From positions 1 to 15,734 of the forward strand of contig CAIQEX010000734.1 in the NCBI GenBank assembly GCA_903870955.1: a DNA stretch of 15,734 nt. Reading direction: 5' to 3'. The stretch is from an uncultured beta proteobacterium (lineage in GTDB: Bacteria > Pseudomonadota > Gammaproteobacteria > Burkholderiales > Burkholderiaceae_C). Numbering within the stretch: the first letter of the stretch is position 1; every line of letters begins with the position of its first letter. The notes under the pieces are model-generated. The model ran no database searches and was not told where the DNA came from. It was given only the letters and a program-made list of their open reading frames with translations. A program made the translations under genes and the position numbers. This document shows, piece after piece, positions 1 through 7,083 of the stretch.

Positions 1-233
1 CAGCCCTGGGCCTGCGAACGACCCTGAGTCGACTGGCTTGGCTAGCTTTCGTAGGTCACGCGCTGACTTTGAAAGTAAGCCCTGCACGCTTCAATTCTGA
101 GAATTCCCGCCGCCGAAATGGTTCCACGGTAGATGGGAGATTGTCGACGGACCCGTATAACTGTTGGAACAATTTTCTGGCAACTACGAAATTTTTGTTA
201 TTAGTCGGTCACTCATACTTCTTGAAAGAGTCA

Positions 234-695
234 ATGAAAAATTCAATCACCCAAAAAATTGCAGTGGTAGCTGCGTTTGTAACTTTAGCCACCAGTTCTG
301 CTTTTGCAGACTGCACTAAAGAGTCGATAGCCAAGGCAATTAAGACTGACTTCAAAAATATGCTCGTCCAATGCAAGGCATCTGCACAAGATGATGTGTG
401 CTATTTCCTGAATAGCGCAGCGGATTACAAAGCTGCGCCAGTTGCAAATAGAGCACCACTAGCGGAATCGATGGAAGCTTGGTATTTAGCGACTGGCTCT
501 AAGCTTGAACTTAACATTACAGCCGCAATGATGAATAAGACCAAGGCTGCGTATGAGGCTTCCAAGGCATCAAAAAAGTATGATGACAACCTATTCGCCG
601 ATGCCCAATTGGAAGTTATGAATGAGCTTGTAAAGGCTTGCGCTAACGGTGGGGCACCCACAAAATTGCAGGCCTACCTTAAAAGCTACAAGTAA
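234..695 (+). CDS. Small secreted protein of unknown function, four cysteines
   Basis: I do not recognise the family. The 153-residue product starts with a clear Sec signal peptide: a short basic start, a hydrophobic core from about residue 9 to 20, and a likely cut after SSAFA at residue 25. The mature part is about 128 residues, lysine- and alanine-rich, probably helical, with four cysteines (C27, C47, C56, C136) that could form two disulfides in the periplasm. The open frame extends back to an ATG at 69. I chose 234 because the signal peptide begins there and a purine-rich GAAAGAG sits just upstream, although its spacing to the ATG is only 3 bases. Base composition is clearly AT-richer than the rest of the window, which hints at acquisition from elsewhere. 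It stands alone and converges on the molybdenum hydroxylase genes. That it is a real gene is fairly sure; its function is unknown. Confidence 0.75.
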   Translation: MKNSITQKIAVVAAFVTLATSSAFADCTKESIAKAIKTDFKNMLVQCKASAQDDVCYFLNSAADYKAAPVANRAPLAESMEAWYLATGSKLELNITAAMMNKTKAAYEASKASKKYDDNLFADAQLEVMNELVKACANGGAPTKLQAYLKSYK

Positions 696-736
696 ATTTT
701 TTGAATGATCTGGTACGGGCCGTCAAGTGCTAGTTC

Positions 737-776
737 GCTGCAGATGACCAGCCTTTGTAGGCCGGTCATCTGCAGC
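737..776. terminator. Long hairpin between convergent genes, possible bidirectional terminator
   Basis: The arms 737-749 (GCTGCAGATGACC) and 764-776 pair perfectly over 13 bp. After one A/C mismatch, GCCT (751-754) pairs with AGGC (759-762) around a TTGT loop. It lies between the end of the small secreted protein gene and the end of the molybdopterin subunit gene, which run towards each other, so it could stop transcription from both sides. There is no clear T-run on either flank (TTAAAG follows on the plus strand), so intrinsic termination is not assured. It could instead be an mRNA 3'-end stabiliser. Confidence 0.5.
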
Positions 777-845
777 TTAAAGACCGATGTGAGCGCGTAT
801 TTATGGATCAACGGCAAGCTGACAAAGTCGCGTCGACGGCTTAGT

Positions 846-3026
846 TCAGGCACTTTTCAGTAGCTGATCTTTCAGCGGCATATGCCGGATGCGCTTGCCC
901 GTGGCGGCAAAGATGGCATTCAGCACTGCGGGTGCAGCGACGGCAATCGTCGGCTCACCGACACCGCCCCAGAAGCCCCCCGAGGGCATGACGATGGACT
1001 CTACACGCGGCATATCTGCCAGCTTGAGCGCCGGATAGTCATGGAAGTTGGTCTGCTCGATGCGGCCATTTTTAACCGTGCAGGCGCCATACAAGGCGGC
1101 CGATAGTCCGTAGGCAAACGAGCCTTCAATCTGGGCTTCGATCTGCTGCGGGTTGACCGCATGGCCGGGATCGGTGGCAGCCACGATGCGATGCACCTTG
1201 AGGGCACCTTCGGCACTGACCGAGACCTCGGCGCAGGCGGCCACATAGCTACCAAATCCCATCGTTTGCGCCAGGCCACGAAAGACACCTTTGGCAGCCG
1301 GTTTGTCCCAGCCCACCCGTTCAGCCACGGCATTCAGCACGGCCAGGGGCTTGGGACATTGGGCCAGCAAGCGGCGCCTGAGCGCCAGCGGGTCTTGTCC
1401 CATCGCGTGGGCCAACTCATCGATGAAGCATTCCACATACAAGGTGTTCTGGTTCAAGTTGACGCCGCGCCAGAACCCCGCCGGGACATGCGGGTTGTGC
1501 ACTGCGTGATCAATCAGCAGATGCGGGATGGCATAGCCAAAAGAGGCTTCCGGCCCTGGTGGATTGAGCCCTTGAAAGGTCACCGGATCCTTGCCATTCT
1601 TGATGTTTTGCGGCGCTACCGTGGCCAGGATCGACTGGCCCGAAATGCGCATATGCAGCGCATTCAGCTCACCCCGCTCATCCAGACCGGCGGTGAATTT
1701 GCACTGCGTGACCGGGTGATAGCGCCCATGGGCCATGTCTTCTTCACGCGACCAGATCAGCTTGATGGGCGTGCCCGGCATGGCTTTGGCAATGTGCACC
1801 GCTTGGGTCACATAGTCGGTGGAACCGCGACGCCCGAAGCCACCGCCCAGATGCAGTTTATACAACTCGCACTGCCCGGCTTTCAAACCCGATGCTTCCA
1901 CCAGCGCGTTGAAGGCGGCCTCGCCATTTTGGGTGGAAACCCAGGCTTCGCATTTCTCGGCACTCCACAGCACGGTGGCGTTCATGGTCTCCATCGTGGC
2001 ATGGTTTTGATGCGGGTAGGAGTACACCGCCTCGATGGTGTGAATGGCTTTGGCCAGGGCCCCTTTGGCATTGCCGGACTCATTGCCGACCACCGCTTGT
2101 TCCTGCGTCAAACCGGCCTTGAGAACCTTGGCAAATTCGGCGCTGCTGGCCTGGGCATGCGCGCCTTCATTCCACTGCACCGGCAGTGCCTGCAACGCAG
2201 TTTTTGCCCGCCACCAGGTGTCGGCAATAACGGCCACGGCACTGTCGCCGACCCGCACCACTTTCTTGACACCAGGACGTGCCAGCACCGAGGCTTCGTC
2301 GTAGCTGGCCAGGCTGCCGCCAAACACCGGGCAATCCTTGATCGCAGCATTCAGCATGCCGGGCAATACCAGGTCCATTCCGTAGATTTGTTTGCCGGTG
2401 GTTTTGTCCACGGTATCGAGACGGGCCAGGCGCTTGCCCGCCAACTTCCAATCAGCCGGAGCCTTTAGCGTGATGTCGGTGGGCACGGGCAATTTGCCCG
2501 CTGCGTCCGCTACCCGGCCATAGGTGGTGGTGCGGCCGCTGGCAAGATGCGTGATCACACTGCTGGAGGTTTGGCATTCGGCCATGGGCACATTCCACGC
2601 ATTGGCAGCCGCTTGCAGCAGCATCAGCCGGGCGGCGGAACCGCCCCGGCGCACATATTCATTGCTTTGGCGAATGCCCTGGCTGCCGCCGGTGCTGAAG
2701 CTGCCCCACACCCGGTTGCGCTTCAGACTCTGGCCCGGCGTCGGGTATTCGGTGCGCACTTTGGCCCAATCGCAATCCAGTTCTTCGGCCACCAACTGCG
2801 CCAGCCCGGTGAGCGTGCCCTGCCCCATCTCCGAGCGGGCAATGCGGATCACTACCGTGTCATCTGGCGCCACCACGACCCAGGCATTGACCTCGGGTGC
2901 GACCGGCCCGCTGAGCGCAGAACTGGCCTCGGCTGCCTCCGCGTCCTGCGGAATGTGAAACGACAACACCAGACCGCCACCCAGCACGGCCGATGTTTTG
3001 AGAAAGCCACGACGGGACGGGTTCAT
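846..3026 (-). CDS. iorB: Molybdenum hydroxylase large subunit (isoquinoline 1-oxidoreductase beta / aldehyde oxidoreductase type)
   Basis: This is the molybdopterin-binding subunit of a xanthine-dehydrogenase-family hydroxylase. It would use water to hydroxylate an N-heterocycle or oxidise an aldehyde, passing electrons to the [2Fe-2S] partner encoded just upstream. The 726-residue product begins with a twin-arginine signal (SRRGFLK, residues 4-10, then a hydrophobic stretch), so the complex should be folded in the cytoplasm and exported. The cofactor-binding loop GGGFGRRG is at 394-401. GVGEP near the C-terminus supplies the conserved catalytic Glu (about E691). The frame is open upstream to 3353, but I chose the ATG at 3026: the Tat signal starts there, GGGAG lies just upstream, and it overlaps the stop of the small subunit as ATGA. 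The substrate is not readable. Family symbols such as iorB are often applied loosely. No cytochrome c subunit or XdhC-like maturation gene is nearby. Confidence 0.9.
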   Translation of the reverse strand: MNPSRRGFLKTSAVLGGGLVLSFHIPQDAEAAEASSALSGPVAPEVNAWVVVAPDDTVVIRIARSEMGQGTLTGLAQLVAEELDCDWAKVRTEYPTPGQSLKRNRVWGSFSTGGSQGIRQSNEYVRRGGSAARLMLLQAAANAWNVPMAECQTSSSVITHLASGRTTTYGRVADAAGKLPVPTDITLKAPADWKLAGKRLARLDTVDKTTGKQIYGMDLVLPGMLNAAIKDCPVFGGSLASYDEASVLARPGVKKVVRVGDSAVAVIADTWWRAKTALQALPVQWNEGAHAQASSAEFAKVLKAGLTQEQAVVGNESGNAKGALAKAIHTIEAVYSYPHQNHATMETMNATVLWSAEKCEAWVSTQNGEAAFNALVEASGLKAGQCELYKLHLGGGFGRRGSTDYVTQAVHIAKAMPGTPIKLIWSREEDMAHGRYHPVTQCKFTAGLDERGELNALHMRISGQSILATVAPQNIKNGKDPVTFQGLNPPGPEASFGYAIPHLLIDHAVHNPHVPAGFWRGVNLNQNTLYVECFIDELAHAMGQDPLALRRRLLAQCPKPLAVLNAVAERVGWDKPAAKGVFRGLAQTMGFGSYVAACAEVSVSAEGALKVHRIVAATDPGHAVNPQQIEAQIEGSFAYGLSAALYGACTVKNGRIEQTNFHDYPALKLADMPRVESIVMPSGGFWGGVGEPTIAVAAPAVLNAIFAATGKRIRHMPLKDQLLKSA

Positions 3027-3523
3027 GTGCTGCTCCCGTCGATATGTCGAATATTCAGCCCGGCGTCTGACAGCTTGCCCGACACCACCGAATGAATGGC
3101 TGCGCGTACCCGGTTGTAGCTGCCACAGCGGCATATATTGGTCATGGCCGCATCGATGTCTGCGTCTGTCGGATGCGGCTTTTCGCGCAGCAAGGCGGTG
3201 GCTGCCATGATCATGCCGCTCTGGCAAAAACCGCACTGCGGCACGTCCAGTGCAGCCCAGGCTTTTTGCACCGGGTGTGCGCCATCGGCAGACAAACCTT
3301 CGATCGTCACCACCTTGGCGGATGCGTTCAAAGAAGCCAGAGGAATCACGCAACTGCGCGTGGCCACACCGTCAATGTGCACGGTGCAGGCACCGCACAA
3401 AGCCATGCCACAGCCGTACTTGGTGCCGGTCAGGCCCAGTTGCTCACGAATCACCCACAGCAGCGGCGTGTCTGCCTCCGCCTCCACGGTTCGGACGGTA
3501 TTGTTTACGTTAAGTTGCGTCAT
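3023..3523 (-). CDS. iorA: Molybdenum hydroxylase [2Fe-2S] subunit (isoquinoline 1-oxidoreductase alpha type)
   Basis: This 166-residue iron-sulfur subunit carries electrons away from the molybdenum site of its partner. The N-terminal plant-type ferredoxin domain has C38, C43, C46 and C58 ([18 protein letters not shown], then SC). The C-terminal helical domain has C97, C100, C131 and C133 (CGFCQSGM and NICRCGSY). All eight ligands for two [2Fe-2S] clusters are present, and the length is normal for the family. A GTG at 3529 is also in frame. I chose the ATG at 3523 because AGGTG lies five bases before it and nothing better precedes the GTG. The subunit has no signal peptide, consistent with hitchhiking export on the Tat signal of the large subunit. 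Its stop overlaps the large-subunit start by ATGA. Confidence 0.92.
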   Translation of the reverse strand: MTQLNVNNTVRTVEAEADTPLLWVIREQLGLTGTKYGCGMALCGACTVHIDGVATRSCVIPLASLNASAKVVTIEGLSADGAHPVQKAWAALDVPQCGFCQSGMIMAATALLREKPHPTDADIDAAMTNICRCGSYNRVRAAIHSVVSGKLSDAGLNIRHIDGSST

Positions 3524-3638
3524 AGGCACCTGTGGTTGAAGCGAGTCGAAATGCTACTTCGAATTCGCCTTGGGTGCCATCAGGTGTCGCGTTAGTTGAC
3601 GCCGGTTCTGGTGTATGCCTTTGATCTACAAGCTATAT

Positions 3639-4763
3639 TTACTTGGCCTTGGGAATGACCAGTTTTTGTCCGACCGAAATGAAATTGGGATTGGCCAGGT
3701 TGTTGCGACTTTGAATTTCCGGGTAGCGCAGCTTGTCGCCCAGTTGGGTCTGGGCAATCGTGCTGAGGGTGTCGCCACGCACCACGGCGTAGACCGTTTC
3801 GCTGGATTTGGCAGAGCGCACGGCGGCAATCTTGCTGCTCATAAAGTAGGTCTTGAGCATGTCGGTGTAATCATCGGATGCGGTGACCTTGCGGATTGCA
3901 GCGTTGAGCGCTTCCAGCATGTCCTTGTCGCCCGCACGCACGGCGATCTTGTACTCAATGTTGCTGCCGGCAAGCTTGGGAGAAACAAATTGCATGTCCG
4001 TGCCTTCGAGTTCGGCAACCGCAAATGGGTAGTCGTAGATGACTGCATCGACCTGATGGGAGTCGATATAGCCCACGATCCATTTGCCGTTTTCATCCGC
4101 CTTGTCTGACAGTTCGACCAAGCGTGACTTTGGAAAGCTGCGTTTGGCAAAGGCCATGGCGTCCGGGTCACCCTTAAGCACACCAATGGTTTTTCCATCG
4201 GCCGCTCCGACCGAGTTGATGCTTGAATTGCTTTGCGCAATCAGGGCGTAGCCGAAATCCTTGACGTAGGGAATGGTGTACGCCACGCCCTTCAAGTCGT
4301 CGTCATTGAAGGTCAGCCCGTCAATCGCGATGTCAACCGCATTCCCCTGCAGAAGTTGCTTGGGTACCTTTTCGTAGGCGTCCACTTCATGCTCGGTATC
4401 CAGTTTGACCGCATGACCACCAAACTCGGATTGCGCAAACAGCGCCTTCATAAAATCGACGTTGAAGCCCCTGGCTATCCCGCGGTTGTCGCGGAAGTAG
4501 AAGGGCTTTGACGGATTTTGGGCACTGACGCGCACCACCCCTGTTGAAATGATGTTTGCGAGTGTGCCGCCAGCCTGCGCCTTGACTGCCTTGCCAGCAG
4601 CGTCGGGCTTGGCGTCAGACCACTCAGAACCTGGGGTTGATTGCGCAACGGGGGCTTCCTTGTGCAGCAGGCGGTCCACCTTGGCCTTGTAACCATCGTC
4701 GACAAAATAGCCACCCACCAGCACCAGGATGAGGATGAAAATCCCCGAAATTACTTTGCTCAT
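3639..4763 (-). CDS. Membrane-anchored solute-binding (SBP_bac_3-like) protein with C-terminal LysM domain
   Basis: The 374-residue product has three parts. Residues 5-20 form a single hydrophobic segment (ISGIFILILVLVGGYF) followed by charged residues with no evident cut site, so I read it as an uncleaved inner-membrane anchor. Residues about 70-307 resemble the family-3 amino-acid-type solute-binding fold, with the usual FYFRDNRGIARGFNVDFM start, a DIAIDGLTF stretch and a VDAVIYDYPFA stretch. Residues about 324-371 are a LysM domain (VVRGDTLSTIAQTQLGD to GQKLVIP), which binds peptidoglycan. No ABC permease or ATPase is nearby, so transport is not obvious. A sensor or cell-wall-associated role is possible but inferred. 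The gene follows the coiled-coil membrane protein gene by 11 bp and is probably co-transcribed. The ribosome binding site is weak (AAGAAT region). Confidence 0.85.
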   Translation of the reverse strand: MSKVISGIFILILVLVGGYFVDDGYKAKVDRLLHKEAPVAQSTPGSEWSDAKPDAAGKAVKAQAGGTLANIISTGVVRVSAQNPSKPFYFRDNRGIARGFNVDFMKALFAQSEFGGHAVKLDTEHEVDAYEKVPKQLLQGNAVDIAIDGLTFNDDDLKGVAYTIPYVKDFGYALIAQSNSSINSVGAADGKTIGVLKGDPDAMAFAKRSFPKSRLVELSDKADENGKWIVGYIDSHQVDAVIYDYPFAVAELEGTDMQFVSPKLAGSNIEYKIAVRAGDKDMLEALNAAIRKVTASDDYTDMLKTYFMSSKIAAVRSAKSSETVYAVVRGDTLSTIAQTQLGDKLRYPEIQSRNNLANPNFISVGQKLVIPKAK

Positions 4764-4774
4764 TTTGATTATTC

Positions 4775-5581
4775 TTAGTTAAGAGATTTAGGTACTTTTG
4801 CGGTGTCGTGTGTCTCAATGCCGGACAAAGACGGGCTGCCGCCGTTGGCGATCAAGTCGGTGCGGTCCATGGTGGTTCCGGTCTTGGCTACCGAGTCAGC
4901 GAGGACGGAAGCATCCATCTCGGCGAATGCCCGGTTAATGGAGTTCACCACCGCGTCAATCGCTGCATCGGCCTTGAGTTGCTCCATGGGATCGCCACCG
5001 TCTACGCCACCCAGTGCATTGACCTTCTGCAAGGCCTGGGACATTTTCCAGTTCGCCGTCAGGAAGGTGATTTTCTCGTCCATCAGTTTGATGTTTTCCA
5101 CAAGCTCTTTGTACTTTTCATTTTTATAGGTCAAAGCCTTTCGCATGGTTGCGAGTTGTTCCCTGTAACGCGGCGCAGTGTCCGGGTACTTCTTGGCAAA
5201 CTCAGAGGTCATGTTTTCAAAATTGCCGACCTCGGTGCTGTACGCAGTAATCCCCTCCAGATATTTTTTGGCACGCTCCTTGTAGGCCAGCGACTGCTGC
5301 GTCGCGGTCTCAATGGGATTTTCAGACGCTGTTTTCACGACCTTCTGAATGTGCGAAATTCGCTCCTCATCCAGCGCGCGGTATTTGGCATTCGCGACTT
5401 TGAGCGCGATGACGGGTGCAGCGTGGTAGCCAATGAACGCCAACGCTCCGAACGCCGCCAAACCGACGATGCCCTTGATGGCCAGGTAGGCCAGCGGGCC
5501 GAGTACCGCGCAGACCACCAGCATCACGCCGACAGTGACGAGCTTGGTAATCTTCTGCTGCTTCAATTCGATTTCGTTCAT
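4775..5581 (-). CDS. Membrane protein with N-terminal hydrophobic hairpin and long coiled-coil region, unknown function
   Basis: I do not recognise a named family with certainty. After a short polar start (MNEIELKQQKITK) come two hydrophobic stretches, roughly residues 13-36 and 38-60, forming a membrane hairpin. About 180 mostly helical, highly charged residues with coiled-coil character follow, then a Gly/Ser-rich polar tail. The helical part vaguely recalls PspA/IM30-type membrane-stress proteins, but that is only an impression. The frame can start earlier, at GTG 5656 or ATG 5635. I chose ATG 5581 (268 residues) because AAGG stands eight bases upstream, while neither earlier codon has a good ribosome binding site. 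The AT-rich region with an inverted repeat at 5677-5697 would then lie in the promoter or leader. The gene directly precedes the LysM solute-binding gene, so the two products may act together at the inner membrane and cell wall. Confidence 0.75.
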   Translation of the reverse strand: MNEIELKQQKITKLVTVGVMLVVCAVLGPLAYLAIKGIVGLAAFGALAFIGYHAAPVIALKVANAKYRALDEERISHIQKVVKTASENPIETATQQSLAYKERAKKYLEGITAYSTEVGNFENMTSEFAKKYPDTAPRYREQLATMRKALTYKNEKYKELVENIKLMDEKITFLTANWKMSQALQKVNALGGVDGGDPMEQLKADAAIDAVVNSINRAFAEMDASVLADSVAKTGTTMDRTDLIANGGSPSLSGIETHDTAKVPKSLN

Positions 5582-5676
5582 AGGTGTGGCCTTAATCAGG
5601 CTGTGGATCGTTGGTGTGATTTCAGTAGTTGCCATGTTCAGGGGTGGGTTTGCCACAATTTTCTTTTTATAAATAA

Positions 5677-5697
5677 ATCCATAAATTTCTTATGGAT
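5677..5697. repeat. 8-bp inverted repeat in AT-rich region upstream of the coiled-coil membrane protein gene
   Basis: ATCCATAA (5677-5684) and TTATGGAT (5690-5697) are perfect inverted copies separated by five bases. The surrounding 5657-5720 region is very AT-rich, and on the minus strand a TATAAA box lies at 5671-5666, just downstream of the repeat. It could be an operator or a small hairpin governing the two-gene membrane unit. No matching regulator is evident. Confidence 0.4.
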
Positions 5698-5853
5698 CAA
5701 CGCGACGGCGATATTTATTTTTGAATTGCGACTTCGCACCACTGCGCGGATCGTCCAACGATTCCCAGCCGCAGTCTCCGACTAGCCAACTTGCCGCGAA
5801 AGAGTTGCGTCCGTCCTATGAAAACAACCCAGCATCTTCGCAATGGCCCTACC

Positions 5854-6870
5854 TCAGTTATTCGCTGCAAGCTTCCAGCAAGTGCCATCGCTGCTGGCAT
5901 TGCTCTTGGTGATGGGGACCAGGGTGGTGTAGATGTTTTGCTTTATTGCGCCAGAGTTCGCGCCTCGTTGTACCAAGGACTTGATCACTGCCGCCATGTA
6001 GCTTCCCTGCGTAGGCACATCATAGCTAAGGTCGTAATCGAATGCGCCTGCCTTGACCTGATCACACGCGCCCTGCTGCTGGCCGCCGCCCGATGTCGCC
6101 ACAAACACCTTGCCAGTAAGTCCGGCCTCTTTCACCGCGCTGGCAGTTCCGACGTCCATGCCATCCCAAAAACCGACGATGCCGCACAGGTCGGGGTGTT
6201 GTTTTAGCACGCCTTGCGTGATCGCTTTGGCCTTTGCTGCGTCCCAGTCAGCCGCCTGATTGGACACCACCACAATTTGCGGATTTGCGGCCAACACATT
6301 CTCCACGCCCTTGAGCGAATCCGCGCTCACGGCCGCCGTTGGTGCACCCTGCACGATGGCAATTTTGTTGGACCTGCCTTTGCAGGCATTAATTACCGCT
6401 TGGGTCATCTGCTCGCCAACATCGACAAAATCGGCGCCCACATACGCTGCGGAAGATTGTTGTGCACGCATGTTGTTTTGCACCACATAAATACCCGCAG
6501 CCTCAGCCTGGCGGATGAGTGCACCGTAGGTTTGCATATCCGGGTTGTGCAACACGATCACCGCAGGTTTTTGGCCAATCATGTCGGTGAGGGCCTGGGC
6601 TCCGGCGGACATGCTCCAGTTCGGGTCACGCACGATGACCTTTAAGCCTGCCGGCTCCAACTCTTTCTTCAAGCCGGCATACCAGCCTTGCGCCAAATCG
6701 AATGCCATGGCTGAGGGTATGAACACCACCGTTTTCCCATCCAGCGCCGTCCTGGAGACGTCTCGCAAGGGATCCTCCGAAGGTTTGTTTTGGGCCAACG
6801 AGACGCTGACAAATGTCAAGCCCAATAGCAGGCTCAGACCGGAGCGCAGAAACTTCGCAAGCGTTGGCAT
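5854..6870 (-). CDS. Periplasmic sugar-type substrate-binding protein (Peripla_BP_4 / ribose-binding-like)
   Basis: The 338-residue product is a periplasmic binding protein of the type serving sugar ABC importers. Residues 1-26 form a Sec signal peptide with a likely cut after SLA. The mature part shows the two-lobed pattern: TVVFIPSAMAFDLAQGWYAG at about 47-66, a PAVIVLHNPD strand, then FVDVGEQMTQAVI and KIAIVQGAP in the middle, and GIVGFWDGMDVGTASAVKEAG with KVFVATSGGG towards the end. Four cysteines (C163, C229, C269, C331) are unusually many for this fold and could form disulfides. The start at 6870 is well placed after AAGGA. No permease or ATPase gene is in the window, so it either serves a transporter encoded elsewhere or feeds a sensor. 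Its ligand may relate to the neighbouring MocR-controlled operon, but that is only suggested by position. The 205 bp downstream of it hold no gene. Confidence 0.88.
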   Translation of the reverse strand: MPTLAKFLRSGLSLLLGLTFVSVSLAQNKPSEDPLRDVSRTALDGKTVVFIPSAMAFDLAQGWYAGLKKELEPAGLKVIVRDPNWSMSAGAQALTDMIGQKPAVIVLHNPDMQTYGALIRQAEAAGIYVVQNNMRAQQSSAAYVGADFVDVGEQMTQAVINACKGRSNKIAIVQGAPTAAVSADSLKGVENVLAANPQIVVVSNQAADWDAAKAKAITQGVLKQHPDLCGIVGFWDGMDVGTASAVKEAGLTGKVFVATSGGGQQQGACDQVKAGAFDYDLSYDVPTQGSYMAAVIKSLVQRGANSGAIKQNIYTTLVPITKSNASSDGTCWKLAANN

Positions 6871-6967
6871 GGGAATCCTTTATGTTGTTGATAGAGAGGA
6901 AATGAATACCCAGCCGGGGCATTGCCGTGTGTCAGAGTCACTTGCCGACAAATGCAACCAATGTGCG

Positions 6968-6981
6968 ATTGAGTGTTCAAT
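6968..6981. repeat. Small inverted repeat upstream of the sugar-type binding protein gene
   Basis: ATTGA (6968-6972) and TCAAT (6977-6981) flank a GTGT spacer, in the 213-bp gap between the regulator gene and the binding protein gene and about 98 bp before the latter's start codon. It may be an operator half-site pair. It is short enough to be chance. Confidence 0.2.
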
Positions 6982-7083
6982 GGTCACTTTATCAGAGACC
7001 AGCGCTTGCATGCCACATTCGATACCGAGACTGCAGAAATCGCTTGCCTGCGATCGGGACGTTCAGAGACCTCGGGATTGGGA

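Noticed and set aside
1161..2468. 435-codon plus-strand frame opposite the molybdopterin subunit gene
   Set aside because: The opposite strand encodes a complete conserved enzyme. This frame shows only shadow-like His/Gln/Arg-rich sequence.
3027..3353. Upstream extension of the molybdopterin subunit frame
   Set aside because: It overlaps the [2Fe-2S] subunit gene out of frame and is Arg-rich. The Tat signal begins at the ATG at 3026.
3530..3638. Possible operator half-sites (GCGT-TAGTTG-ACGC and TCGAA-ATGCTAC-TTCGA) before the [2Fe-2S] subunit gene
   Set aside because: Stems of four and five bases are easily found by chance, and no promoter boxes are convincing here.
801..5703. Shared 13-mer TTATGGATCAACG near 801 and 5690
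   Set aside because: A 13-base match is about what chance gives in 15.7 kb, and no longer similarity flanks it.
4808..5785. 325-codon plus-strand frame opposite the coiled-coil membrane protein gene
   Set aside because: The minus-strand product has a coherent membrane hairpin and coiled coil. The plus frame reads as a mixture without a signal or domain.
7039..7054. Small hairpin (ATCGC/GCGAT, 6-base loop) followed by TTTCT on the minus strand, after the regulator gene
   Set aside because: A 5-bp stem and a broken T-run are too weak to call a terminator.
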